Shown here in pieces: positions 50,363-61,498 of a DNA stretch of 64,000 bases. This DNA comes from Cololabis saira. Taxonomy: Eukaryota; Chordata; Actinopteri; Beloniformes; Belonidae. The notes beneath the pieces were generated by a model that was not told where the DNA came from, made no database searches, and saw only the letters and a program-made list of their open reading frames with translations. Where the stretch lies: the NCBI RefSeq assembly GCF_033807715.1, contig NC_084590.1, positions 35,305,505-35,369,504 on the forward strand. Direction: 5' to 3'. The position numbers and the translations under genes were made by a program. The stretch's first letter is position 1. Every line of letters starts with the position of its first letter.

Positions 50363-50760
50363 CACCTTCCAGATGTGCTCGAGAAGCACACAAACGTGAG
50401 TACTGTGGTCGCTCACGTTGGTAGCAATGATTCAGCAAAATGTGAATCAGAAGTCATGAAGAAACATTACTTTTTAATTACTTTTCTTAACTCTTAAAAC
50501 AACTGGAGAAAATATTGCAATCTCTGGACCCTTGCCTACCTACAAAAGAGGCATGTAAAGATTCAGCCGTCTTGTCTACTTAAACTCTTGGCTGAAAATG
50601 ACATGTGACAATTTTAAGTTTACTTTTATTGACAATTTTGACCTGTTCTGGGGCAGCCCTGCATTTAAACAGGATGGATTGCACCCAAACCATAGGGGCA
50701 CACAGGTACTGGCACAAAACATAATGCACTGCATTACACCATGACTAATACCCCACCCAC
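50363..50760 (+). pseudogene. L2-type LINE ORF1, C-terminal esterase part
   Basis: The frame reads LPDVLEKHTNVSTVVAHVGS followed by ND, then after a shift SGPLPTYKRG-like, IDNFDLFWGQPAF and DGLHPNHRGTQVLAQNIMH, ending in a stop. The HVGSND and DGLHPN blocks are the second and catalytic Asp/His blocks of the SGNH hydrolase in L2/CR1 ORF1. Several stops and shifts make it dead. A short ORF1-ORF2 linker (to about 50930) ends at the THAP-bearing transposon. Confidence 0.75.
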
Positions 50761-51062
50761 CCCTGCTAGTTTTATCAAACCCATCATATCAGCTAGACAT
50801 AATACTGCAACATGAGCTACAAGAGGACCAAATGGAAACAATCTGATTACAGTTAACATTGACAGAAACTTATTTTCATCTTCAAGACAGACAGAAATAA
50901 AAATGGCTCTAGGTTCTAAGCGTGCTGAGTCGGCCCTATAGACAAGTTTACCGGCCGTTTCCGCTCTACTTCCTAAACTCCTCCCCTGTAAGTAGTTCAC
51001 TTCCGTTTTTGGGTTTTTCCATTGAAAACAGTGGCAACATTGCTCCGAAAAAGAGGGACAAA

Positions 51063-51845
51063 ATGGATATTTCTAAGAAAAAAAGTGGTTCGGGAACGAC
51101 ATGTCTCGGCAGTTGGATGTAGTAACTCTAGGAAGCACCTGAAGGAGTGGTTGGATAGAGACTGCTGCAACCACAAACCAGCTTCAAAGAGACACGTCCA
51201 ATGCGCCGCTTTGTTTACTTTTTTTCTGAAGCCACGGACCGGGCTGGAGGCATTACATCTAAAAAACCACCGCGCAACATTTTTGTTTGTTCACACCACT
51301 TTGTTGACAAAAAAACAACAAAGGATAATCCATTCCCTGAGTTGTGGTTGGTTTATAATCGCTCTCCCCAGCCAGAGAGGAGTAAACTCAGCCGGCGGAT
51401 CCGCTGCCTCCCCCGGAGAAACAAACACGGATCTGAGGGTAAGTTCAGCAACTTTAGCTGTGAAGCTGACAGTAGGCTACTGTTAATACTGAAGAAGTTG
51501 TCATACACTAACATTGCTACTGGTATATTTATAAGGCAGTTGATGGTTTTGAGATGCGTGTGTGTGTGTGTGCCTGCGTGTGAAAAAATCTGCCAGGGGA
51601 ACAAGATTGTTTTGCTTGTAATGAGAAGATAAATCTTGTCCCACTGGCAGATTTTTCTACTTATTTCAAATGAAAATGTACTTGAAACAGGTGAAGATTG
51701 TCAAATAAGTTATTTTTTTGGTAAATACTCTTGTTTTAAGTGTAATGAGATTTTCTGCATTAATTTTGCTCCATGTTTTTCTCTTCCCCTTTTTTTAGAA
51801 GGTCCTGAAACCTGTCACCTGAGGCCGAGCCTGCTACACAAGTGA
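51063..51845 (+). pseudogene. THAP-domain gene, two exons, frameshifted
   Basis: Exon 1 (51063-51439) starts MDISKKKSGSGTTC. After a 1-base shift it reads VGCSNSRKHLKEWLDRDCC, and after another shift NIFVCSHHFVDKKTTKDNPF. This gives the THAP zinc-binding pattern C-x(n)-C ... C-x2-H, a sequence-specific DNA-binding module also used by transposases. The donor gag-g/gtaagttc at 51440 joins in phase with an acceptor ttttttag before exon 2 (51800-51845: EGPETCHLRPSLLHK, stop). AATAAA follows at 51858-51863. The layout is that of a short complete gene, broken by two frameshifts. Confidence 0.65.
51583..51656. mobile_element. Small hairpin element
   Basis: Arms aaaaaatctgccaggggaac and the inverse gtcccactggcagattttt around a 40-bp centre. 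It lies in the intron of the THAP gene. Confidence 0.55.
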
Positions 51846-51960
51846 TGTTGTTCATTAAATAAAGATAAACAACAAATACTGTGTGCATTGTATTTTTTAA
51901 TATTATATATGAATAGTTTTTATAGTGATGTAATTGTGTGGGATGCTTTTGTATTTTACT

Positions 51961-52250
51961 ATGGAGGTAAGGGAACTGTTAATTGAATTTGTGCACATAA
52001 ATCAAATGTGTGCATATTCTACAGTTGTGCATAAATAAATAGAAATGTAAACATTTAAGTCAAATCAAACATATAATATGTAGTGTATTTTCTCTGTGAT
52101 TAGAAGATTATGAACATGGATTACAGAGAAAATACACACTATATGTATGATTTGACAAATATTTAAATTTTGTATTTATGCATAACTGTAGAATAATATG
52201 CACACATTTGATTTATGTGCACAAATTCGATTGACAGTTCCCTTACCCCA
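51961..52250. mobile_element. Foldback MITE with 9-bp target duplication
   Basis: Nearly the whole 290 bp is one imperfect palindrome. Outer ends are tggaggtaagggaact and agttcccttacccca, and inner arms share ttgtgcacataaatcaaatg and ttttctctgtgatta/ggattacagagaaaa. Flanks tattttact at 51952-51960 and 52251-52259 match exactly, a 9-bp duplication as made by Mutator-like elements. Non-coding. Confidence 0.8.
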
Positions 52251-52768
52251 TATTTTACTTTTTTTATTCCTGTTAAGATTAAACATATGAATTTTCTTGT
52301 TGAAGCCATTTGTTTAGTTTCCTCAAAACTCAAAATTCATCCATTATTAATGTACAGTATGAGCTTACTATGAATGATGAACTGTTAAAAGACATTGTAA
52401 CACACTAAGGAAGATAAGGCCTATCATTCATTGATCGTAGTTCAGTGCAATAATGAAATGAAATTAAGTTTCATCAAACTTTATTTTCACAGTACAAACA
52501 TCTGTTGGTTCCTAAATAATTCATTTTAGTTTTAAAATGCTGAGATATTTACTGCAGAACTGTAACCTTCCCTCAACAAAATCATCAATTTTTGGGAGTA
52601 TGTGAAGTTGGTTGGGTGATGGCGGGAGGCAGAGCTGCAGGAGAATATTCCCAGGGCTGGTCCTCCACTCTTCATGAGTCCTACAGAGTTTCACCTCCTG
52701 TGCCGGTTCTGGAGTGGTAGAAGATGCTGTTGGTGACGGCTGGTAAAGATCCTTCCTGTTGTGTGTGT

Positions 52769-52797
52769 ATTGTGATAAAGTTCTTTATTTTCTGTAA

Positions 52798-52832
<35 letters not shown>

Positions 52833-53124
52833 TCATACATTCTGGATTCATTACAAATCCACTGAAATATTGCAAGCCTTTTATTATTTTAATATTGCTG
52901 ATTATGGTTTACAGTTTAAGATTAAGATTCGCAGAATATTCTAATTTTTTGAGATAGGATATTTGAGTTTTCTTAAGCTGTAAGCCATAATCAGCAATAT
53001 TAAAATAATAAAAAGCTTGCAATACTTCAGTTGATTTGTAATGAATCCAGAATGTATCACATTTTTGTTTTTATAATTGCATTAGAGAAAATCACAATAT
53101 TCTAATTTTCTGAGACAGTCCTGC
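52769..53124. mobile_element. Foldback DNA element, left end truncated
   Basis: Inverted arms share cattctggattcattacaaa, attattttaatattgctgat and gataaagttctttattttct-type phrases. The right end runs ...attttctgagacagtcctg. On the left the outermost gagacagtcctg segment is missing and an A-run (52806-52831) interrupts. I recognise this as a dispersed teleost foldback. Its right end lies three bases from the stop codon of the minus-strand gene next to it. Confidence 0.7.
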
Positions 53125-53127
53125 ACT

Positions 53128-53542
53128 TCATCTTCTTCTGACCAGCATTTCTTTCAGACCCAGCTCTTCTGTCAGTGCAGGCAAGCCCGGTTTTCCCGTC
53201 TCACAGCATTTTCTACCTAGAGAAAAAAAAAGCCAAGAAGACTATGATGTAGTTCGGATAGCAAAAATGAAGACATATATGTCAAATAATCTTGTTACCT
53301 TCCATAAGATCGCAGCTGAATGGGAACACGATCTCCAGGTCCAGAAACACGAACATCCCGCAGGTCTGATTCTCCAGCTTCAGTTACAGCAGCCGAGCTT
53401 TAAGCCCCGCATTGTTAAAACACTGGCCAGGCTCGACATTTGCTTTCAAATAAACAAAACGACCATGTTTGTATGACATGACAAAACCGACTTTGTCTCT
53501 GTGCAGATATTGATAAACCTCAGAAACTTTCAGTTTGTCCAT
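53128..53542 (-). pseudogene. Convergent two-exon gene of the THAP element, unknown function
   Basis: Exon 1 (53542-53299) starts MDKLKVSEVYQYLHRDKVGF and runs 81 codons with one TAA (53384-53386). The donor GAAG/gtaaca joins in phase to an acceptor tctctag and exon 2 (53216-53128), which reads RKCCETGKPGLPALTEELGL and ends LVRRR-stop. Without the stop it would be about 110 aa. A TATA-like tataaac lies upstream on the minus strand (53766-53772). Another short frame in a different register (53678-53520, MGTRFYDFNWRWRYSP) lies between. I do not recognise the family. Matching phase over a GT-AG intron argues that it was a real gene. Confidence 0.45.
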
Positions 53543-53869
53543 TGCGGATTGCAGGAAGTGGGAGCAGATCAGCTGTCAGTTCTGCTGCTGTCATCACGTT
53601 ATCATCCCAGTTCTGCACTGAATTCGGGTCGGGAGAGTAACGCCACCTCCAGTTAAAGTCGTAGAACCGTGTTCCCATGGCAAAGACATAGTTGTCGAGA
53701 GAAAAAACACACGAACAGCAAGTATTTCGTTTAGGTTTGTGTCCACGCCGTGTCCACGCCGCTGTGTTTATACCGGTAAAAGGCTGCGGAAAACCCTTCC
53801 GCCGGAAATGACCCGCATCTATGCAGACGAATGGCAGCGCCCGTGTTTTGGCGCGTAAACTTGTCTATA

Positions 53870-54337
53870 CGTCATCACTCAACACGCCACTGATTGGTCG
53901 GGGGGCGGGGCCGTCAGACGTTTGAATCAGGAAGCGGGAGTCAGCGCGAGAACGACTGGCGGCTCGCGGGCCGGCGATTTTATTATACAGCGCAAACGTC
54001 TGTTTGGTGATTCAACTCTGAGGTGCAGATGTTCATAAACCTGGTGGCTGAGGAGAGAATTAAAAAAGTGATGTAGACGGGCGATAACGAACGATCAGAT
54101 CCATAGGCGCTCTGTTTTCTTCTCAGTCGCTCGCGGCTCCAGCTGATTTCTGATCAGCGCCAACACAAACAAAGGGGTTGCGCAATCGAGTACGTCACAG
54201 CAGCTTCACCCCAACCCGCCCACTTCTCACCTGGCTGTGGAAAAACAAATGAGGATAAAGCGGGTGGAGCCGGGACGATGCATGACGAGCCGTACCAAGG
54301 TACGGCAGGCTGAGTAGGTACTAGTGGAAAAGCGCCA
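53870..54337. mobile_element. DNA-transposon end segment
   Basis: GC-rich; begins cgtcatcactcaacacgcca and ends cgtaccaaggtacggcaggc then gagtaggtactagtggaaaagcgcca. The latter is the right terminus of a well-known teleost MITE type whose left end would read tggcgcttttccactagtac; that end was not found. It separates the THAP element from the L2 RT remnant. Confidence 0.45.
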
Positions 54338-56033
54338 ATACTGGCCATTGTAAACTATTCCATACAGCTAGGTGTCTTCCCCACTGATTTCAAAACTGCT
54401 TTAGTTTTAAAGAAAGGGAACCTGGACACTTTATCACCCAGCAGTTATAGACCAGTTGCTAATCTTCCATTTTTACATAAAATTTTAGAGAAATTTGTTT
54501 TTATTCAGTCAAGTGCCTATTTGAATTCAAACGCTACATTACAAATGTTTCAATCTGGTTTTAGGACAAATCACAGCACAGAGACAGCCCTTCTAAAAGT
54601 AGTAAATTATATCAGAACAAACCTTGACAAGAATAAACCCTCGATTCTGGTACTACTTGACCTGAATGCTACCTTCGATACTGTTGATCAACATATTCTT
54701 TTAGATAGATTAAGCAAGCGTGTTGGCCTGGCTGGAACTGTTTTCAAGTGGTTCACCTCATATCTTTGTGGAAGAAAATGTTTCATTTCAATAGATAATA
54801 ATTTCTCCAAACACTATGAGGTTACCTATGGAGTACCACAAGGGTCAATTTTAGGACCCTTACTTTTTATTTTATACGTGTTACCCCTGGGCAGTGTCAT
54901 CAGGAGACACGGCATCTCTTTCCATATTCATGCTGATGACACACAGCTCTATGTGGCCGTGTCTCCTGATGACACTTGGGCGATTGACTAACTTTTTAAC
55001 TGTATTTTAGATATTAAGGCCTGGATGTCACAGAATTTTTTACAGCTAAACCAGGACACAAGACTGAAGTACTGATCGTCGGTTCAAAAGCCCAGAGAGA
55101 GAAACTGGCCACTAAACTAAATATATATGGAGTAAACCCGAGCAAAGAGGCAAGAAATCTAGGAGTCATATTTGTCTCTGATTTCAATTTCAAATCACAT
55201 GTACGCTGTGTCACAAAAACAGCATTTTTTTTATTTAAAAAATATTTCTAAAGGTGAGGCCGTTTCTCTCTCTGAACAACACGGAGAGACTAATGCATGC
55301 CTTTATAACTAGAAGAATAGACTAATGTAATGCTCTTCTTACTGGTCTACCCAAGAATACCATCAACAAGCTGCAATTGGTTCAAAATGCTGCAGCGCGA
55401 GTTCTGACTCAGACCAGAAGGAGAAAACACATTAGGCCCATTTTAAAATCCTTACACTGGCTACCTGTTAGTTTTCGTGTTGATTTTAAAGTTCTTTTAT
55501 TAGTTAGTAAAGCGCTACATGGGCTTGCACCAGAGTATATTTCAGAGATGTTTTTATTCTATGAACCAGGAAGGCCCCTCAGATCCTCTGGCTCTTCCTT
55601 TTTAGCTGTTCCACAGAGTAGAACTAAAACATTTGGTGATGCTGCTTTTAGCCACGATGCTCCAAAAGTGTGGAACAGCCGGCCGGAGGATCTGAGAGGA
55701 GCTGGAAATGTGGATAGACCAAGATCATCTCTTTGGTCTGGCTTTTATGTAACATCAAATTTTTTAGAGGTCTTTGTTTTATTTATTTATCTATTTCTTG
55801 TAATGTTTTTATTATTGTTATATTTTATTGTTGTGGACTGATTATTTTCTAGCCTTAATTCTTGAACTTTTATCATTATTTCATTTTAATTAATTATATT
55901 GTATGTCAGTGTGCATTGGTCTCCCAGTTTTTATTTTATTTTTATTATGCTTATTTTTCAGTCAAAGTGTTAAGCACTTTGTATTTCATGTACCTGGATG
56001 AAAGGTGGTATATAAATAAATTTGATTGATTGA
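54338..56033 (+). pseudogene. L2-type LINE ORF2, reverse transcriptase to 3' tail
   Basis: A frame from about 54341 to 54991 reads QLGVFPTDFKTALVLKKGNL, YRPVANLPFLHKILEKF, FQSGFRTNHSTETALLKVVN, ILVLLDLNATFDTVDQHILL, GVPQGSILGPLLF and HADDTQLY, the RT blocks in order; the usual YADD is HADD here. After a stop and shifts the C-terminal part (55377-55841) reads VQNAAARVLTQTRRRKHIRP and LKSLHWLPVSFRVDFKVLLL. The end is ggtggtatataaataaattt followed by (gatt)n. The endonuclease domain is missing. Probably the 3' part of the same L2 copy that begins at 48520. Confidence 0.85.
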
Positions 56034-58420
56034 TGTCTTTTCCCTGGATTTCTCTTCAGATAAGTTTGTCTATGGGAGCCTTGAGTTTCACCTATTTGCT
56101 AATTATAATCCATGTGGCAATTTTTCTTCTTCTTCTTTTTTTATACCAGGCAGTACAGTTCTGAAGCACATCCTACAGGAGCCTAAGGTGGGTCTTTTTC
56201 CCGTCACTGTTGTTGGACAGTCTCTAATCTTTTAAAACAGTAGAAGCATCCATTCAGACATTACTAGTTTTTACGTGAATCTTACTCGCCGTTTAGCCTA
56301 TACGTACAATAGAGACAAGCAAAGAAATTATTTGCCACTTATACAAGGCCGGACTGTGTAGCAAGTACAGCCGCGTAAAATTTAAGTTAAATTACAATGT
56401 CATATTTCCAAAACAACTAAGCAAGCATACGTGCTGTTACGACTTGTTGAAAGTTAAATTATACAAAGAGATTGCGCTATTGAGGCATATCACAACATGC
56501 TGTCTTTCTCTCATATTAATGTTAATCAGAGTATGTTGGGATGGAGATAAGTGATATTGGGGGGGAAAAAAAACAAACATCCTTAGGTTTCTTTGGAATT
56601 CAAAGTGGGCCCAGAAGACATGAAATATGTCCTTTGGGAAGTTATTGAGAAATGACTGTTGAAGGTTTTAGATTAGATTACAAACATAATTTAATCATGT
56701 TAAAAGAGACTACGGAGATATTGATGATGTCAAGTGTAACCCCTGGAGGAATACAAGAAAAAGGAGCAGAGCGTGATGTAGATAAGGGTACAAAAAAAAC
56801 AAAAACAAGAACCAAAAAACATAGGAGATTATGGGATTGCATACCTCTTACAAAGTAATCATATTTTAAATCTTAGATTTTAATATTAAAAATAAACAAG
56901 TACAAATTATTACCAAATAAGCATGCAAATATAATTTCATTAGTATTCATATCTTATTTTCATATTTTATTTTGTCTTGTTCATTTGTTATTGAAGAAAA
57001 AGTATCTATTGAACACATTTTCCTATGCAGTGTTGAAATATTATTCAGTCAGTATCCAAACCAATGTCAGTCAAATTTGTTTAACGTTTTGTAGCGCATG
57101 TTTCGACTTTTTTTGCCCCACCTATCACAGAGAAATCTGTTTATTGTTGTAGTTAAGCACTGATTAAACTGAAAGACAGTCGGTAATTAATAACTATTAA
57201 AAAATATTTAGTAAATATCATGTTTTAACGCGTAGTTTTATGAATAAACCGAGAAAAAAAAAGTGTTGATTCTTGTTTCGGCAAATTCTTTGACTGGATT
57301 AAATGCTTTTTTAGTGCAAGCAACATATTCCAGGAGTCTATCTTTCCTTATTGTGAACTTTAATTTTAAAAACACATAACACAAGCATATAATGGGTTTT
57401 CTACTGTTCACTTTTAGATATGTGTCACCCGGGGTGACGGTGTACGCACAAGGGAATAAAGGCTTTGTTTCAATCAACAATGGCATTTTCTTCCACTCAA
57501 ACTCTGTCACGCCTTTCTTCAATAAATCCATCAATGTCTCAGTGGACACATGTTCCGAAGCCACTGAATTCACCACAAAAAACATTTTCACATGACTAGG
57601 CAAGAAACAATTTGAAGACTTCAGTGCCAGACAACATTAAACAATAAAAGCTGGGGCAGATGAAAAAGGCCGAGGAGGTCGAGGGAGCATGGGCATGAGG
57701 TGGAGTGATAGATGGAGCGATGCTAGTATAAGAAGCAGGAGTACTTCATACTGAAAAAGGTTACTGGATCACCCGGCAGTCATGCAGACAGAGACAAGTC
57801 ATTACTTGGAAAAGGGCAACTTTATTAACAGAGAAAGGTTTCAGAGCACACCTCTGCCAAAGATGACAAGAGTAAAGAGCTTTCTCCGCCTGCTGCCCCC
57901 AGTAAAAGGTGAGCCGGATGCGAGGGGTGGGCCTGGCTGTTAGAGTTCATGTTGGAGTTGGCACGCGAGCTTAATAGCTGCTTTTGGCTTTAGAGATACA
58001 TTCCATCTCGAACAAATTAATCAAGCAACATCAAGGACTGTTTTTATGTTACAATATATGTTTCAATGTAATGTGGAGGAATATTTAATATATAATCCAA
58101 AAAAAATGTGGAATTCCGCTCCAATTGTATTTTTTCACCAAATGTGATTTACATAATTATAAATCACACATTGGTAACAATGGCTGAAGATGACTTCAAG
58201 ATAAAGCTTCGTCACAAAACTACAGCAGACGTCATGGCAGAGGCTACTGCGAGACCAAACAAAGTAATGACAGAAGAAGAGAGAAAGAAAACAAGCAAGA
58301 GACTGAACAAGAGCAAAGTGCTGTGAAAGCGACTTAATTCTGAGCTAAAGCTGGCAAAAGCTCTTTTGTGTTGCTTTAAAAGTAATACAAATAAATCAAG
58401 ATATACAATATTTTGAATAC
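56034..58420. other. No gene recognised
   Basis: AT-rich DNA. A minus-strand frame of 121 codons (57603-57238) and the short frames around it show no family resemblance or splice partners. Confidence 0.5.
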
Positions 58421-58768
58421 TTAAAGGAGCTTGGGGCTCCTTTTAAGACATGAGACTCTCTAGCGCCACCCTTCACCACGACGGTCGTTGGGGGTACTGC
58501 AGCCAACAGTGAAGCCGGCACGGGAGAACGGGGAGAACGTGCATGCAGCGTCATGTGACGTCACATCCGCAGCCCAGCGCGGGAAATTTGGGCCCGAATT
58601 GCAGCACATTTTGCAGCACACAGCCTGTTCAAGGCAAAGGAGAGATACACTAGAGGACTCATTCTTTTGGGTTTGGAACGCTTCATCTGACATTATTACT
58701 AGAAAACTTAAAATGTATACGGATTTGTTTCATAAATCTTGCCACAATCCGGCCTCAAGCTCCTTTAA
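58421..58768. mobile_element. TTAA-flanked MITE, copy 2 (complete)
   Basis: TTAA at 58421-58424 and 58765-58768 bound the inverted ends AGGAGCTTGGGGC and GCCTCAAGCTCCT. The interior is nearly identical to 7040-7336. Both copies carry the short open frames that start MGVLQPTVKPARENGEN, which are shared repeat sequence and not genes. Confidence 0.85.
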
Positions 58769-59639
58769 CTCAACAAGAAATAAGAGTGAAAATGTTCTTC
58801 TTCAAATCACCACAAAATGTGATGGACACCACTCAGCTCGATTGTTGCCAATAGCTTGATTTAGATGTGCATGTAAACGCACTTAGGATTAAACTGGAGT
58901 TTCAGAGAAATCCAGGTATACATGCGTGAAAACACAATTGAACTATTGAGTGAGGTGTGTTTGACTCCGCAACGCTGGTGGCACCACATGCACTTTTGTG
59001 GTGGCGTTCTTCCGGTACAATTAGTAGACAAGCACGAAAGAGGACAACGACATGCGAAAATATGGACGCTAATGATGCAGCAGCTCTGTACATTTCATAT
59101 ATTACCAAGCCTGATCACGTTGCAGGTAAGATGCATGCAAAGTCTCCCTCTTTTTTCATCTGTTACTCTGTTGTTGGGAATCCGTGACTGTTATTATTCC
59201 CGCACCCGGGGCAGTCACTAGCTCGTTTAAGCCCAAATAACTCGAATTAGGACGGCATTATATGGCACTAAAAGCTAAGGGCTCGATCTCAAGAGCTTCA
59301 GTTCAGTTCAACAACAGCCTGGCTAAGGTGTGTACATGGCTTTTAAATATTAGATATTGACCGGATTAAGGCAACAATTCGACTTTCTGTTGGTGCATGT
59401 TAACGTACTGAATGTTTCTTTAGCTTATAAAGACCCCAACCCGCCCCTACAGTTCTGCTGCTATGGGCCTAGACTGCTAGGGGAATTCCCACAATGCAAT
59501 GTTTCGTTTTTTCGTTAATTAGAAGGTATCCATCTGCCAAAATTGATGTCTTTAACTTGTTTTTTTTGTTTTTTTTAAATATTTTCCAAAAGCAGGTTTC
59601 CCTGACCTTGTTGTTTGTGTGTTTGTTTGCGTCTGTCCT

Positions 59640-60055
59640 CTCACCGCACCAAACCGCCGTGGCAGATGGCCACCCTCCGCGTGTCTGGTTCTGCTGAAGG
59701 TCTCTTCCCGTAAAGAGGGAATTCTTAGTCTCCACTCTCCCCCGTCTGTTTGTGCATTGAATTGAAATGAAGAATTGATGTGATCTGTTGATTTCCTCAA
59801 TTTGCTTCGTACAAATTGGCAATTTAGAAATATTTCACTGAAACTGAAAGTGCTGAATTCGATTATACTGTAATTGGTTTGAAATTACTGTATTTAAATG
59901 GACATAATTGGGTTTCCATTAGATTAAAAAGGGCTTCATTTCAATGAATTGAAACAGATTTAACTGGACTTGTTTTGCTTTCTCTGTAAAGTGCCCTGAG
60001 ATAAAAATGTGTGTGATCTAGCACTATACAAATAAATATTACTTTATTCATAAAC
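59640..60055 (+). mobile_element. L2-type LINE 3' UTR
   Basis: Phrases gtgtctggttctgctgaagg, gtctcttcccgtaaagaggg, tcactgaaactgaaagtgct, aaagtgccctgagataaaaa and actatacaaataaatattac appear in the order expected of a teleost L2 3' UTR. 5'-truncated, no coding part left. Confidence 0.65.
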
Positions 60056-60210
60056 ACAAGGTAAACTAGGAGCTGGAAAGACCAATTTGATGGTGAACGG
60101 CAGACTGAACATACAAAACCTAGGTATTACCAGACCTAACAGTGGGGAGTTAATGGCCAGAAAGAGGGAAAAAATAAAGGCCATAGACAAGGTTTATTCA
60201 TTAGCAACAT

Positions 60211-61275
60211 ATGCTTAAAGAAAACTGCTACTACTTGGGCTCCATGAAGAAACTGGCTAAGATCACAACAAATTCAATTATTTCTAGCACATTTGGCGCA
60301 TGGCAGGACTCTCACACATTATTGAACTTAAATACATGTTTACTTTTGAATACTCCTCTTATCAACAATCCTAACATTTCAAGTCATATTGCTGACAGAA
60401 CTTTACAAAGTTGGACTGAGAAAGGTATCAAAACAATTGATGATTTATATATTAATGATTTATTTGCCAGTTTTTCTCAACTATCTGAATTATTTGACTT
60501 ATCAACACATAATTTGTTTAAGTATTTTCAAATAAGAGACTGGATCAAAAATCAATCGCTTGACACATTCCCCAATAAACCTGTAACATCTCCATTGGAA
60601 AAACAATTGCTTGATAACAAAACCACATCTATAAAAGGACTAACATCTGTAATCTATAATATTCTTATCAATAACCTACCACTATATCACAGACCTCCAA
60701 TGAAACTAAAATGGGAAGCAGACCTGGAATGTTCATATGAGGACAAGGATTGGTATACTCTTTTAGAAAAAACACACACTATGCTAATATCCACCAAACA
60801 CAGACAAATTCAATTCAATATTTTACATCAAATTTACTACACTCCCTACAAATTAAATAAATTTAATAGTGCGGTCTCTGCCATGTGCCAAAGATGCAAA
60901 ATAAATACTGGAAATCTGCTCCATATGCTCTGGAACTGTCCTGTTATAGATGCTTTCTGGAAATACGTCATCAAAACAATCTCTGACATTTTAAAATCCC
61001 ATATTCTTGATCCTAAAGTTTGGATACTGGGAGATATTAGTTCATTAAAAATAACCTATCATAAAAAGTATTTCATTCTGCTCGCAGGCACCGCAGCAAA
61101 AAATTGTATTTTAAAAAACTGGAAATCGGAAAACCCCCCAGGACCCAAACAGTGGATCAATGAACTTGGATCATATTGTACTCCAGAAAAAATACTGTAT
61201 TCCGTTAGAAAAAAAACTAGAGACTTTGACCTTATTTGGGGACCTTTTTTGGATTTTTTGCTTTTAATGGACTAA
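60211..61275 (+). pseudogene. L1/Tx1-type LINE ORF2 C-terminal domain (5'-truncated)
   Basis: The frame holds 354 codons without a stop, ending at TAA. Near residues 226-250 it has CQRCKINTGNLLHMLWNCPV followed by IDAFWK, the Cx2C...Hx4C knuckle and Trp pattern of the L1/Tx1 ORF2 C-terminus. RT and endonuclease are absent, so the copy is 5'-truncated as is usual for LINEs. The long open frame points to recent insertion. The ATG at 60211 is simply the first in the truncated frame. Confidence 0.8.
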
Positions 61276-61464
61276 TGATCTGAATCATCTACTATGTTAA
61301 TGAATTTGTTTTCACAGGACTTGATTATTTAATTTATTATTCATTTTTGTTCTAGTATTGATAGACACATGTTAAATAATTTTGAATGATGTAATTTATT
61401 GACCATATGAGGGAGGGAAGGGGAGAGGGGTGTGTTGTTGTTTTTTATTTTTATTTACATTTTT

Positions 61465-61498
<34 letters not shown>

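Larger units (their letters stand above)
50937..53869. mobile_element. THAP-bearing DNA transposon remnant, about 2.9 kb
   Basis: Perfect 15-bp inverted ends TATAGACAAGTTTAC (50937-50951) and GTAAACTTGTCTATA (53855-53869). The outer TA on each side may be the target duplication. The left half holds a plus-strand two-exon gene with a THAP-like zinc-finger domain; the right half holds a convergent minus-strand two-exon gene. Two smaller elements (51583-51656, 51961-52250) lie inside it, and a foldback (52769-53124) abuts the minus-strand gene. The 2-bp TA duplication and two-gene layout recall the ISL2EU group, but no transposase core was recognised, so the class is open. Confidence 0.65.

Noticed and set aside
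54929..54952. Active reverse transcriptase
   Set aside because: The YADD-type box is HADD, the endonuclease is missing and the frame is stopped at 54991.
57238..57603. 121-codon minus-strand frame
   Set aside because: No family resemblance, no splice sites matched, AT-rich background; chance frame.
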